Below, one piece after another: positions 1-5,787 of a stretch of DNA of 7,982 bases (the stretch's first letter is position 1; each line of letters opens with the position of its first letter). The notes under the pieces were generated by a model, which did no database searches, was not told the DNA's origin, and was given only the letters and a program-made list of their open reading frames with translations. Origin of the DNA: an uncultured Thiotrichaceae bacterium (GTDB lineage Bacteria > Pseudomonadota > Gammaproteobacteria > Thiotrichales > Thiotrichaceae); assembly GCA_902727945.1 (NCBI GenBank), contig CACVAV010000116.1:1-7982 (forward strand), read 5' to 3'. A program made the translations under genes and the position numbers.

Positions 1-12
1 CCCGGCTTTTTT
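1..12. terminator. Right arm and T-run of a hairpin terminator cut by the window edge
   Basis: The first six bases, CCCGGC, are followed directly by six T residues that run into the infA stop codon. Read on the minus strand this is an A-run then GCCGGG just after infA. That is what half of a bidirectional rho-independent terminator looks like. The other arm lies outside the window, so pairing cannot be checked. It would end infA transcription leftward and possibly an unseen rightward gene. Confidence 0.35.
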
Positions 13-229
13 ATTTGCTGCGGTAGCTGATGCGACCTTTAGTCAAATCATATGGGGTCAGTTGAACCGTGACACGGTCACCTGTCAGAATGCGGATGTA
101 ATTTTTGCGCATACGTCCGGAGATGTGTGCAGTGACTACATGATCATTATCCAGTTTAACCCGGAATGTCGTGTTAGGAAGTGTATCGGTTACTGTACCT
201 TCCATTTCAATATAATCTTCTCTTGCCAT
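11..229 (-). CDS. infA: Translation initiation factor IF-1
   Basis: IF-1 is a small cytoplasmic OB-fold protein that binds the A site of the 30S subunit during initiation and works with IF-2 and IF-3. The 72-residue product has exactly the E. coli length. It carries the family's near-invariant core: the start MAREDYIEMEGTV, then LPNTTFRV, HVVTAHISGRMRKNYIRIL and DRVTVQLTPYDL, ending in KGRISYRSK. The ATG is preceded on the minus strand by AGGA at a short spacing. The gene is monocistronic as far as seen and diverges from fabD across about 200 bases. In E. coli infA sits near aat and clpA rather than beside fatty-acid genes, so this neighbourhood is a difference in gene order, not in protein identity. 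Confidence 0.98.
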   Translation of the reverse strand: MAREDYIEMEGTVTDTLPNTTFRVKLDNDHVVTAHISGRMRKNYIRILTGDRVTVQLTPYDLTKGRISYRSK

Positions 230-262
230 AAGTCCTGTGATTCAATAATAGTTGACGCGCAT

Positions 263-290
263 ATTATCCCCGCATCTGTAAAGATAACAA
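263..290 (-). promoter_or_regulatory. Candidate sigma-70 promoter for infA
   Basis: On the minus strand TTGTTA (4 of 6 to the -35 consensus) is followed after 16 bases by GATAAT (5 of 6 to the -10 consensus). Transcription would begin near position 255, giving a leader of roughly 25 bases before the infA ATG. The call rests on motif match and placement only. Confidence 0.4.
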
Positions 291-350
291 GTCCTTTTTT
301 ATCGAACTGCGTGATTTGCTGTCTGGTTTGCATTAGGATGGGCGCATTTT

Positions 351-359
351 TGGTATAGT
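351..359 (+). promoter_or_regulatory. Candidate extended -10 promoter for fabD
   Basis: TGG followed by TATAGT forms an extended -10 element, and the hexamer matches TATAAT at 5 of 6 positions. The best upstream -35-like hexamer, TTGCAT at 328-333, is 20 bases away, too far for normal spacing, so the extended -10 would have to carry recognition. Transcription would start near 366, about 60 bases before fabD. The palindrome ACTTAAGT (375-382) lies in that leader, but I recognise no known regulator site. Confidence 0.35.
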
Positions 360-413
360 CTGCTGAATCACTGAACTTAAGTGTGCAGTTGAGTTATTGA
401 AGACTGATATAAA

Positions 414-419
414 GAGGAG
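414..419 (+). promoter_or_regulatory. Shine-Dalgarno site that decides the fabD start
   Basis: GAGGAG lies 3 bases before an ATG at 423 but 9 bases before the in-frame ATG at 429. The second spacing is within the usual range and the first is too short, so 429 is the preferred start. It also gives an N-terminus (MSIAGLFPGQGSQ) close to E. coli FabD. Confidence 0.6.
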
Positions 420-428
420 TAAATGTTG

Positions 429-1370
429 ATGTCGATTGCCGGACTTTTTCCTGGGCAGGGTTCTCAGTCAATAGGTATGCTGGCTGAACTTTCAGACAGT
501 TTCCCCGTTGTTGGTGAGACATTCCGCGAGGCTTCCGATGTATTGGGGCGGGATTTATGGCTGATCGCACAATATGGCCCTGATGCAGAAATTAATAATA
601 CTGAAAACACGCAGCCGCTGATGCTGGCTGCGGGTGTGGCTTGCCTGCGGGTCTGGCAGCAGCAGAAGGGTGCCGCGCCGACGGCATTAGCCGGACATAG
701 TCTGGGTGAGTATTCTGCGTTGGTAGCTGCGGATGTACTGACTTTTGCGGATGCCGTTAAACTGGTTGGCGAACGCGCCCGCTTGATGCAGAATGCGGTG
801 CCTGCGGGTGAAGGGGCTATGGCGGCTATTCTGGGGCTGGATGATGAGCAGATTGTTGCGGCTTGTGCGGTGGCGGCTCAGGGTGATGTGGTTGAGGCGG
901 TAAATTTCAATTCACCGGGGCAGGTAGTGATTGCCGGTTCTGCTGCGGCAGTGGCACGGGCAATTGTTACCACGACTGAGGCGGGTGCTAAAAAAGCGAT
1001 TCCACTGCCGGTGAGTGTGCCTTCGCATTGTGCTTTAATGAAACCTGCTGCTGAGCAATTACTCAGTCAGTTGGCGGAAATAACCTTTTCAGCGGCTCAG
1101 GTACCGGTGCTGCATAATATTGATGCAGCGTCACGTGATACGGCTGAATCCACCCGTGATGCACTCGCTCAACAATTGTACCGTCCGGTGCGCTGGGTAG
1201 ACACAATTAAAAGTCTGCAAAATGATCATCAGGCTACAGTAATGATTGAGTTCGGGCCGGGTCGGGTATTAACCGGATTGAACAAGCGTATTGAACGACG
1301 CATGAAGGCGGCAGCAGTGTTTGATAATGCCAGTCTGGAAGCGGCTTTAAAGTTAAGCGAGGAAGCATAA
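429..1370 (+). CDS. fabD: Malonyl-CoA:ACP transacylase
   Basis: FabD moves the malonyl group from CoA to the ACP phosphopantetheine thiol, supplying the extender unit for type II fatty acid synthesis in the cytoplasm. From ATG 429 the product has 313 residues (E. coli 309). Visible motifs are the N-terminal FPGQGSQ (7-13), the nucleophile elbow GHSLGEYSA with Ser91, Arg116 that binds the malonyl carboxylate, NFNSPGQVVIAG (159-170) and the catalytic His200 in VPSHCALMKP. These correspond to E. coli Ser92, Arg117 and His201. Its TAA is followed directly by the fabG ATG, so the two are co-translated. An alternative ATG at 423 adds two residues but sits too close to the ribosome-binding site. No plsX or fabH precedes it; the gene upstream is divergent infA. 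Confidence 0.98.
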   Translation: MSIAGLFPGQGSQSIGMLAELSDSFPVVGETFREASDVLGRDLWLIAQYGPDAEINNTENTQPLMLAAGVACLRVWQQQKGAAPTALAGHSLGEYSALVAADVLTFADAVKLVGERARLMQNAVPAGEGAMAAILGLDDEQIVAACAVAAQGDVVEAVNFNSPGQVVIAGSAAAVARAIVTTTEAGAKKAIPLPVSVPSHCALMKPAAEQLLSQLAEITFSAAQVPVLHNIDAASRDTAESTRDALAQQLYRPVRWVDTIKSLQNDHQATVMIEFGPGRVLTGLNKRIERRMKAAAVFDNASLEAALKLSEEA

Positions 1371-2138
1371 ATGACTGAATTAACCACTGGATTAACCAAT
1401 TTGCAGGGTGAGCTGGCCTTAGTGTCCGGTGCCAGTCGTGGCATTGGTCGTGCGATTGCTGAAATACTGGGTAAACAGGGTGCCACGGTGATCGGTACCG
1501 CGACCAGTGAACGGGGTGCCGAGGCGATTACTGCTTATTTGCAGCAAGCGGGTATCAGCGGCCAGGGTATGGTGCTGGATGTGGCCAGTAGTGATTCGGT
1601 CACTGAGGTGTTGAAAACGGTGAATAAAGATTTTGGTGCGGTGAGCATTCTGGTGAATAATGCCGGTATTACCCGTGATAACTTGCTGATGCGGATGAAA
1701 GATGATGAGTGGGATAGTATTATCAATACCAATCTGAGTTCGGCCTTCCGTATGAGTAAAGCCTGTCTTCGTGGCATGATGAAAGCGAAAAAGGGCCGAA
1801 TTATTTCCATAGCTTCGGTTGTGGGCACTACAGGCAATCCGGGACAGGCCAATTATGCTGCTGCTAAGGCGGGATTAGTCGGGTTTTCCAAGTCACTGGC
1901 GCGTGAAATCGGTTCACGTGGTGTGACAGTGAATGTGGTTTCACCGGGGTTTATTGATACGGATATGACCCGTGAGTTGTCTGAAGAGCAGCGTGCTCCC
2001 ATGCTAAACAGTATCCCCTTAGCGCGTTTGGGGCAGCCTGAAGAAATTGCCGGAGCGGTATTGTTTCTGGCTTCCTCGATGGGCGCTTATGTGACGGGTG
2101 AGACCATCCATGTGAATGGTGGAATGAGCATGGTATAG
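1371..2138 (+). CDS. fabG: 3-oxoacyl-ACP reductase (NADPH)
   Basis: FabG reduces beta-ketoacyl-ACP to (3R)-hydroxyacyl-ACP with NADPH, the first reductive step of each elongation cycle. The 255-residue product is a classical short-chain dehydrogenase/reductase. It has the cofactor glycine motif GASRGIG (20-26), NNAG (96-99), catalytic Ser149 in SIASVVG, and Tyr162 and Lys166 in NYAAAKAG, matching E. coli Ser138, Tyr151 and Lys155. The C-terminus TGETIHVNGGMSMV is typical. The 11-residue offset from E. coli comes from a longer N-terminus (MTELTTGLTNLQ) plus a small insertion near residues 58-65. The start is well supported by GAGGAA at 1359-1364, six bases upstream, and there is no other Met before residue 67. 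The gene abuts fabD with no spacer. Confidence 0.98.
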   Translation: MTELTTGLTNLQGELALVSGASRGIGRAIAEILGKQGATVIGTATSERGAEAITAYLQQAGISGQGMVLDVASSDSVTEVLKTVNKDFGAVSILVNNAGITRDNLLMRMKDDEWDSIINTNLSSAFRMSKACLRGMMKAKKGRIISIASVVGTTGNPGQANYAAAKAGLVGFSKSLAREIGSRGVTVNVVSPGFIDTDMTRELSEEQRAPMLNSIPLARLGQPEEIAGAVLFLASSMGAYVTGETIHVNGGMSMV

Positions 2139-2198
2139 ATGTTGCTGGCATGAACTGCAGGTTTTCAATACAATACGTGCCAGGTAATCAGCATGATC

Positions 2199-2214
2199 AA
2201 TGTTTTTAAACATT
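2199..2214. repeat. Perfect inverted repeat in the fabG-acpP gap
   Basis: AATGTTT, two T bases, then AAACATT form a perfect 7-base inverted repeat with a 2-base centre. It lies about 100 bases upstream of acpP and just before the candidate promoter. The tight centre suits a protein-binding operator better than an RNA hairpin. It does not resemble the FadR or FabR site consensus I know, so a role is not assigned. Confidence 0.35.
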
Positions 2215-2229
2215 AGCGTCCGCTGTGCG

Positions 2230-2258
2230 TTGAAGCGGGGACAAAAGATTATTAGTAA
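2230..2258 (+). promoter_or_regulatory. Weak candidate promoter for acpP
   Basis: TTGAAG (4 of 6 to -35) is followed after 17 bases by TAGTAA (3 of 6 to -10). acpP is usually made in large excess over its neighbours, and a dedicated promoter in this 173-base gap would be expected, but the match is poor and the true promoter could be elsewhere in the gap. Confidence 0.2.
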
Positions 2259-2260
2259 CC

Positions 2261-2291
2261 TGTGCATGCTTATTCTTGCACGCATTTTTTT
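2261..2291 (+). terminator. Possible weak attenuator hairpin with T-run before acpP
   Basis: GTGCA (2262-2266) pairs with TGCAC (2277-2281) across a 10-base loop, extended by one G-T wobble pair, and is followed three bases later by seven T residues (2285-2291). The arrangement mimics a rho-independent terminator, but the stem is only 5 to 6 pairs. It could trim read-through from fabG or be chance. The T-run ends a few bases before the acpP ribosome-binding site. Confidence 0.25.
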
Positions 2292-2311
2292 ATTATAAGG
2301 AACGAAACATC

Positions 2312-2548
2312 ATGAGTGATATTGAAACTCGCGTCAAAGCGATCGTAGTTGAGCAGTTAGGAGTAGACGAAGCAGAAGTAAAGAATGAGTCTTCTTTTAT
2401 CGACGATCTGGGCGCGGACTCACTGGATACTGTTGAATTAGTGATGGCTTTGGAAGAGGAATTTGGTACTGAAATTCCTGATGAAGAAGCTGAGAAAATT
2501 ACCACAGTTCAGTTGGCTATTGATTACGTTAATGCCAATAAAGGCTGA
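2312..2548 (+). CDS. acpP: Acyl carrier protein
   Basis: AcpP carries growing acyl chains as thioesters on a 4'-phosphopantetheine arm and is the shared substrate of FabD, FabG and FabF encoded beside it. The product is 78 residues, the same as E. coli. It is highly acidic and shows the attachment motif GADSLDTVELVMALEEEF, with Ser37 (counting Met) as the modified serine, in the expected order of helices. The ATG at 2312 has AAGGA at 2297-2301, a spacing of 10 bases. A longer in-frame reading from 2276 exists but has no ribosome-binding site and adds residues absent from the family. Gaps of 173 bases upstream and 97 downstream, both with inverted repeats, suggest acpP dosage is set apart from fabDG and fabF. 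Confidence 0.98.
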   Translation: MSDIETRVKAIVVEQLGVDEAEVKNESSFIDDLGADSLDTVELVMALEEEFGTEIPDEEAEKITTVQLAIDYVNANKG

Positions 2549-2560
2549 TTGACGGCGACA

Positions 2561-2570
2561 CTGTCGACAG
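2561..2570. repeat. 10-base perfect palindrome after acpP
   Basis: CTGTCGACAG reads the same on both strands and starts 13 bases after the acpP stop codon. Allowing one bulged base, the symmetry extends to about eight pairs (ACAC on the left, GTGT on the right). It overlaps a second self-complementary run, CGACACTGTCG (2556-2566). It may be an operator or part of the RNA structure before fabF; no function is assigned. Confidence 0.3.
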
Positions 2571-2573
2571 GTG

Positions 2574-2613
2574 TGCAGACCATGGCATGAGTTTTTCCCA
2601 ACCATGGTCTGTA
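2574..2613 (+). other. Stem-loop in the acpP-fabF gap, no U-tract
   Basis: CAGACCATGG (2576-2585) and CCATGGTCTG (2602-2611) form a perfect 10-pair stem. One wobble and one A-T pair extend it to 12, closing a 16-base loop. No U-tract follows, so it is not a classic intrinsic terminator. An RNase-processing or mRNA-stability element that raises acpP over fabF is the simplest reading. It ends about 33 bases before the fabF TTG start. Confidence 0.55.
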
Positions 2614-2645
2614 AAAATTGATTGAAGCAAAAAAGGTATGCAGAA

Positions 2646-3890
2646 TTGTCCAGGAGACGTGTAGTAGTTACCGGTCTGGGGATTGTTTCCCCTGTTGGTT
2701 CTGAGCTGGAAACAGCATGGGGTAATATTAAGGCAGGCAAGAGTGGTATTAACACTATCAGCCCTGAACTTTTTGATGCCAGTCATTTTAGTGTGAAGAT
2801 TGCAGGTAACGTCAAAGATTTTGATGTTAACCAATATATTAAGCCGAAAGACCAGAAAAAAATGGATACCTTTATTCATTATGGTATCGGTGCCGGAACT
2901 GATGCCCTCCGCGATTCGGGTCTGGAAGTGACCGATGAAAATGCAGAGCGGATCGGTGTCATTATGGGGTCAGGTATCGGTGGCCTGGGGACTATCGAAC
3001 GCAACTATGATGCTTTCCTGAAAAGCGGCCCTCGTAAAATTTCACCTTTCTTCGTGCCTGCCAGTATTATCAATATGGTCGCAGGGAATCTATCGATTAT
3101 GTACGGTCTTAAAGGCCCTAATATGTCGATTGTTTCTGCTTGTACCTCAGCGGCTCATAGTATCGGTGATGCTGCACGCATGATCAGTTACGGTGATGCT
3201 GATGCAATGGTGGCTGGTGGTGCTGAAATGGGTTCGACGCCATTAGGTATCGGTGGTTTTGCCGCTGCCCGCGCACTGTCAACCCGTAATGATGATCCTG
3301 AGGCGGCGAGTCGCCCGTGGGATGTTGATCGTGATGGTTTTGTGTTAGGTGATGGTGCGGGTGTATTGGTACTGGAAGAGTATGAATTTGCTAAGGCACG
3401 TGGGGCGCGCATTTATTGTGAGTTAGCCGGTTATGGTATGAGCAGCGATGCTCACCACATGACAACACCGTCTCTGGGTGGTGAAGGCGGCGCACGTTGT
3501 ATGAAAAATGCAATGAAGGATGCCGGTCTGAATACCGATGAAATTGACTATATTAATGCACACGGTACTTCAACACCTGCGGGTGATAAGGCTGAAACAG
3601 AAGGTGCTAAACTGGCCTTTGGTGCAGATGTTAATAAGGTAGCAATCAGCTCCACCAAGTCGATGACAGGCCATTTGTTAGGCGCTGCGGGTGGTATTGA
3701 AGCCGTATTTTCGGTACTGGCTATCCGTGACCAGGTATTGCCACCGACCATCAATATGGATAATCAGGACCCCGAGTGTGATCTGGATTACATTCCTAAT
3801 GTGGCGCGTGAGACTACGGTTAACGTCACTATGAGTAATTCATTTGGTTTTGGCGGCACTAACGGCACACTGATTTTTAAGAAGATGTGA
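2646..3890 (+). CDS. fabF: 3-oxoacyl-ACP synthase II (KAS II), TTG start
   Basis: FabF condenses malonyl-ACP with acyl-ACP, extends C16:1 to C18:1 and influences membrane fluidity. With a TTG start at 2646 the product is 414 residues (E. coli 413) and begins MSRRRVVVTGLGIVSPVG, matching the family. AAAAAAGG lies about 8 bases upstream. An upstream in-frame TTG at 2622 would add eight residues that the family lacks, and no in-frame ATG fits. The thiolase-fold Cys-His-His triad is intact: Cys166 in SACTS, His306 in NAHGTSTPAGD and His343 in KSMTGHLLGAAG. GFVLGDGAGVLVLEEYE and the C-terminal SNSFGFGGTNGTLIFKK are also typical. It is the last gene of the fatty-acid block and is flanked on both sides by stem-loops. 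Confidence 0.97.
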   Translation: MSRRRVVVTGLGIVSPVGSELETAWGNIKAGKSGINTISPELFDASHFSVKIAGNVKDFDVNQYIKPKDQKKMDTFIHYGIGAGTDALRDSGLEVTDENAERIGVIMGSGIGGLGTIERNYDAFLKSGPRKISPFFVPASIINMVAGNLSIMYGLKGPNMSIVSACTSAAHSIGDAARMISYGDADAMVAGGAEMGSTPLGIGGFAAARALSTRNDDPEAASRPWDVDRDGFVLGDGAGVLVLEEYEFAKARGARIYCELAGYGMSSDAHHMTTPSLGGEGGARCMKNAMKDAGLNTDEIDYINAHGTSTPAGDKAETEGAKLAFGADVNKVAISSTKSMTGHLLGAAGGIEAVFSVLAIRDQVLPPTINMDNQDPECDLDYIPNVARETTVNVTMSNSFGFGGTNGTLIFKKM

Positions 3891-3902
3891 TCGTCTGATG
3901 CG

Positions 3903-3938
3903 TAGTGTGTCAAAGGTGACTTTACCTTTGGCACACTA
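3903..3938 (+). terminator. Long stem-loop after fabF, atypical terminator or processing site
   Basis: TAGTGTGTCAAAGGT (3903-3917) and ACCTTTGGCACACTA (3924-3938) pair over 15 bases with a single G-T wobble, closing the 6-base loop GACTTT. It begins 13 bases after the fabF stop. The following bases, GCTAATAATG, contain no U-tract on either strand. It may end the fatty-acid transcript with help from Rho, or protect its 3' end. The stem itself is unambiguous; the terminator role is inferred. Confidence 0.6.
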
Positions 3939-4013
3939 GCTAATAATGTAGCCACCCAACCATTTGTTCCAAGCTATCTTCACTTTACCTTTCTGCCGTT
4001 TCTGGCATCATTA

Positions 4014-4033
4014 ATCAATAAATAAACATTGAT
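4014..4033. repeat. Inverted repeat upstream of mltG
   Basis: ATCAAT and ATTGAT form a perfect 6-base inverted repeat with an 8-base AT-rich centre, ending 23 bases before the mltG ATG. The 166-base gap around it otherwise holds only the post-fabF hairpin, and I see no convincing -35/-10 pair. It could be an operator site, but a repeat this short in AT-rich DNA may be chance. Confidence 0.2.
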
Positions 4034-4056
4034 CTGAAATTACATATCGGGGTTTT

Positions 4057-5124
4057 ATGAAGCGTTTTTTCATCGTGTTAGTCATGCTGGTGGCTCTTGC
4101 GGGTGTCGCTGGTGCCTATGGCTATCAGCAATACCAGTCATTTCTTAGCAAGCCGGTGCATCTTGTTGGCGAAAACAATACCTTTAATATTGAGTCCGGC
4201 AGTAATATCCGCAAGGTGGCGCGGCAACTGGCCGCGCAAAATGTATTGCCAGCCACTAACATTCCCTATGTGAAGCCTGAGTGGTTGTTCATCGCGCATG
4301 CCAGAGTGACTGAACAGGCAAGCAAAATTAAGGCGGGTGAATATGCCCTTGAGCAGGGGATGGGCGCTGATGATTTGTTGAAGCGTTTCACTTCCGGCAA
4401 AACTATTCAGTATCAGATTGGCTTTATTGAAGGGCGTAGCTATAAAGACATTATCCATAGTGTGAAATCTCACCCTCATTTGGTTCAGACACTAACTGAA
4501 GCCGATTATGAACAATTAATGGAAAAACTGGGTGCGCCGGAGGGAACTCACCCTGAAGGCTGGTTTTTCCCGGATACTTATAATTTCCCTAAAGGAACGA
4601 CTGACCTGGATATGCTTCAGCGTAGTTATGACACAATGGTGAAAACATTAGCTGCTATGTGGGATAAGTATGAGGGTGGCAGTCCTTATCTGAAGACTTC
4701 GTACGATGCTTTGATTCTGGCATCTATTGTGGAAAAAGAGACCGGTGTTCCCGATGAGCGCCCTTTAATTGCACAGGTTTTCCTGAGCCGTCTGGAAAAG
4801 GGTATGTTGTTACAGACTGATCCGACGGTAATTTATGGTATGGGTGAGCGTTACGACGGCAATATCCGCAAGAAGGATCTACGCACAGATACCCCTTACA
4901 ATACCTATACGCGTAAGGGTTTGCCGCCGACGCCGATTGCAACCGTGGGCAAGGCGGCGTTGGATGCTGTGTTTAACCCTCAGGAGACTACTGCTCTGTA
5001 TTTTGTGGCCACGGGTTTGGGGGATGGCCGGCATTTTTTCTCGGATAACTATAAACAGCATCGCAAGGCGGTGATTAAATACCAATTAAATGGCAAAAAA
5101 TCCCGTTATCAGGGAGATAAATGA
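4057..5124 (+). CDS. mltG: Endolytic murein transglycosylase MltG
   Basis: MltG (YceG) is an inner-membrane lytic transglycosylase that cleaves nascent glycan strands and is thought to release them and end their polymerisation. The 355-residue product (E. coli 340) starts with MKRFF and a single hydrophobic segment at about residues 4-22, giving N-in, C-out topology. A LysM-like region follows at roughly 35-115. The catalytic domain has EGWFFPDTY (167-175), SIVEKET with the likely catalytic Glu226 (E. coli Glu218), and LQTDPTVIYGMGERY. The RBS is weak (GGGG only 4 bases before ATG). Its TGA is followed directly by the tmk ATG. In many relatives pabC lies just upstream; here it is absent. Confidence 0.96.
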   Translation: MKRFFIVLVMLVALAGVAGAYGYQQYQSFLSKPVHLVGENNTFNIESGSNIRKVARQLAAQNVLPATNIPYVKPEWLFIAHARVTEQASKIKAGEYALEQGMGADDLLKRFTSGKTIQYQIGFIEGRSYKDIIHSVKSHPHLVQTLTEADYEQLMEKLGAPEGTHPEGWFFPDTYNFPKGTTDLDMLQRSYDTMVKTLAAMWDKYEGGSPYLKTSYDALILASIVEKETGVPDERPLIAQVFLSRLEKGMLLQTDPTVIYGMGERYDGNIRKKDLRTDTPYNTYTRKGLPPTPIATVGKAALDAVFNPQETTALYFVATGLGDGRHFFSDNYKQHRKAVIKYQLNGKKSRYQGDK

Positions 5125-5787
5125 ATGGCACATACGGCCCGTGGCTGTTTTATCACGCTGGAAGGTGGCGAAGGTGCAGGTAAAACCACGCATGTACAGT
5201 CAACAGCAGATTATCTGCGGCAGCAAGGCATTGATGTCATCACCACTCGTGAGCCGGGTGGGACGGCGGTCAGTGAGGCCATTCGTGCGGTATTGCTGAA
5301 TCCTGATTTACCGGATATGCATGCAGACACAGAACTGCTGTTGATGTTTGCGGCAAGAAATGAGCATCTTCAGCGTAAAATTATTCCTGCACTGGAACAA
5401 GGACAGTGGGTTATTTGTGATCGATTCACGGATGCTACCTATGCCTATCAGGGTTATGGGCGTGGTTTGTTACTGGAGCGTATCGCTGAGCTTGAACGCT
5501 GGGTACAGGGTGAGTTGCGGCCGGATTGTACGTTATTGTTTGATCTGGATGTTGAGATTGGCATGCAACGTGTCAGGCAGCGCAGCGTCGATCAGGCGGT
5601 TGGCATTGACCGTTTTGAACGTGAGCAGGCCGCATTCTTCAATAAAATTCGTGAGGGCTATTTAATGCGCGCGCAAGCATCTGCTGGCAGGTTTCATAAA
5701 CTGGATGCTGCTCAACCTGTTGAGAAAGTCAGGCAGGCTATTATTGAGGTGCTGGACACGGTGTTACAGCAATGGCGTCAGGCATGA
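5125..5787 (+). CDS. tmk: Thymidylate kinase
   Basis: Tmk phosphorylates dTMP to dTDP with ATP, the step shared by de novo and salvage dTTP synthesis. The 220-residue cytoplasmic product (E. coli 213) shows the P-loop GGEGAGKT (14-21), the dTMP-binding REPGGT (42-47), FAARNEH (75-81) and the DR motif CDRFTDATYAYQGYGRG with Asp99 and Arg100. An arginine-bearing lid region is near 152-165. AGGGAG at 5111-5116 lies 8 bases before the ATG, inside the end of mltG. The stop overlaps the holB start by 4 bases (ATGA), so translational coupling with holB is likely. All key residues are present. Confidence 0.97.
   Translation: MAHTARGCFITLEGGEGAGKTTHVQSTADYLRQQGIDVITTREPGGTAVSEAIRAVLLNPDLPDMHADTELLLMFAARNEHLQRKIIPALEQGQWVICDRFTDATYAYQGYGRGLLLERIAELERWVQGELRPDCTLLFDLDVEIGMQRVRQRSVDQAVGIDRFEREQAAFFNKIREGYLMRAQASAGRFHKLDAAQPVEKVRQAIIEVLDTVLQQWRQA

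Noticed and set aside
62..358. 98-codon plus-strand open reading frame opposite infA
   Set aside because: It overlaps the well-supported infA gene on the other strand, has no ribosome-binding site and shows no family features. It is a shadow frame.
2622..2645. Upstream TTG at 2622 as the fabF start
   Set aside because: It would add eight residues not seen in the family and would place the ribosome-binding site inside the coding region. The TTG at 2646 gives a standard N-terminus with proper spacing.
4835..5074. 79-codon frame inside mltG, rich in arginine
   Set aside because: It lies wholly inside mltG in another frame, and its arginine-rich composition is typical of out-of-frame translation. 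mltG is intact and conserved here.
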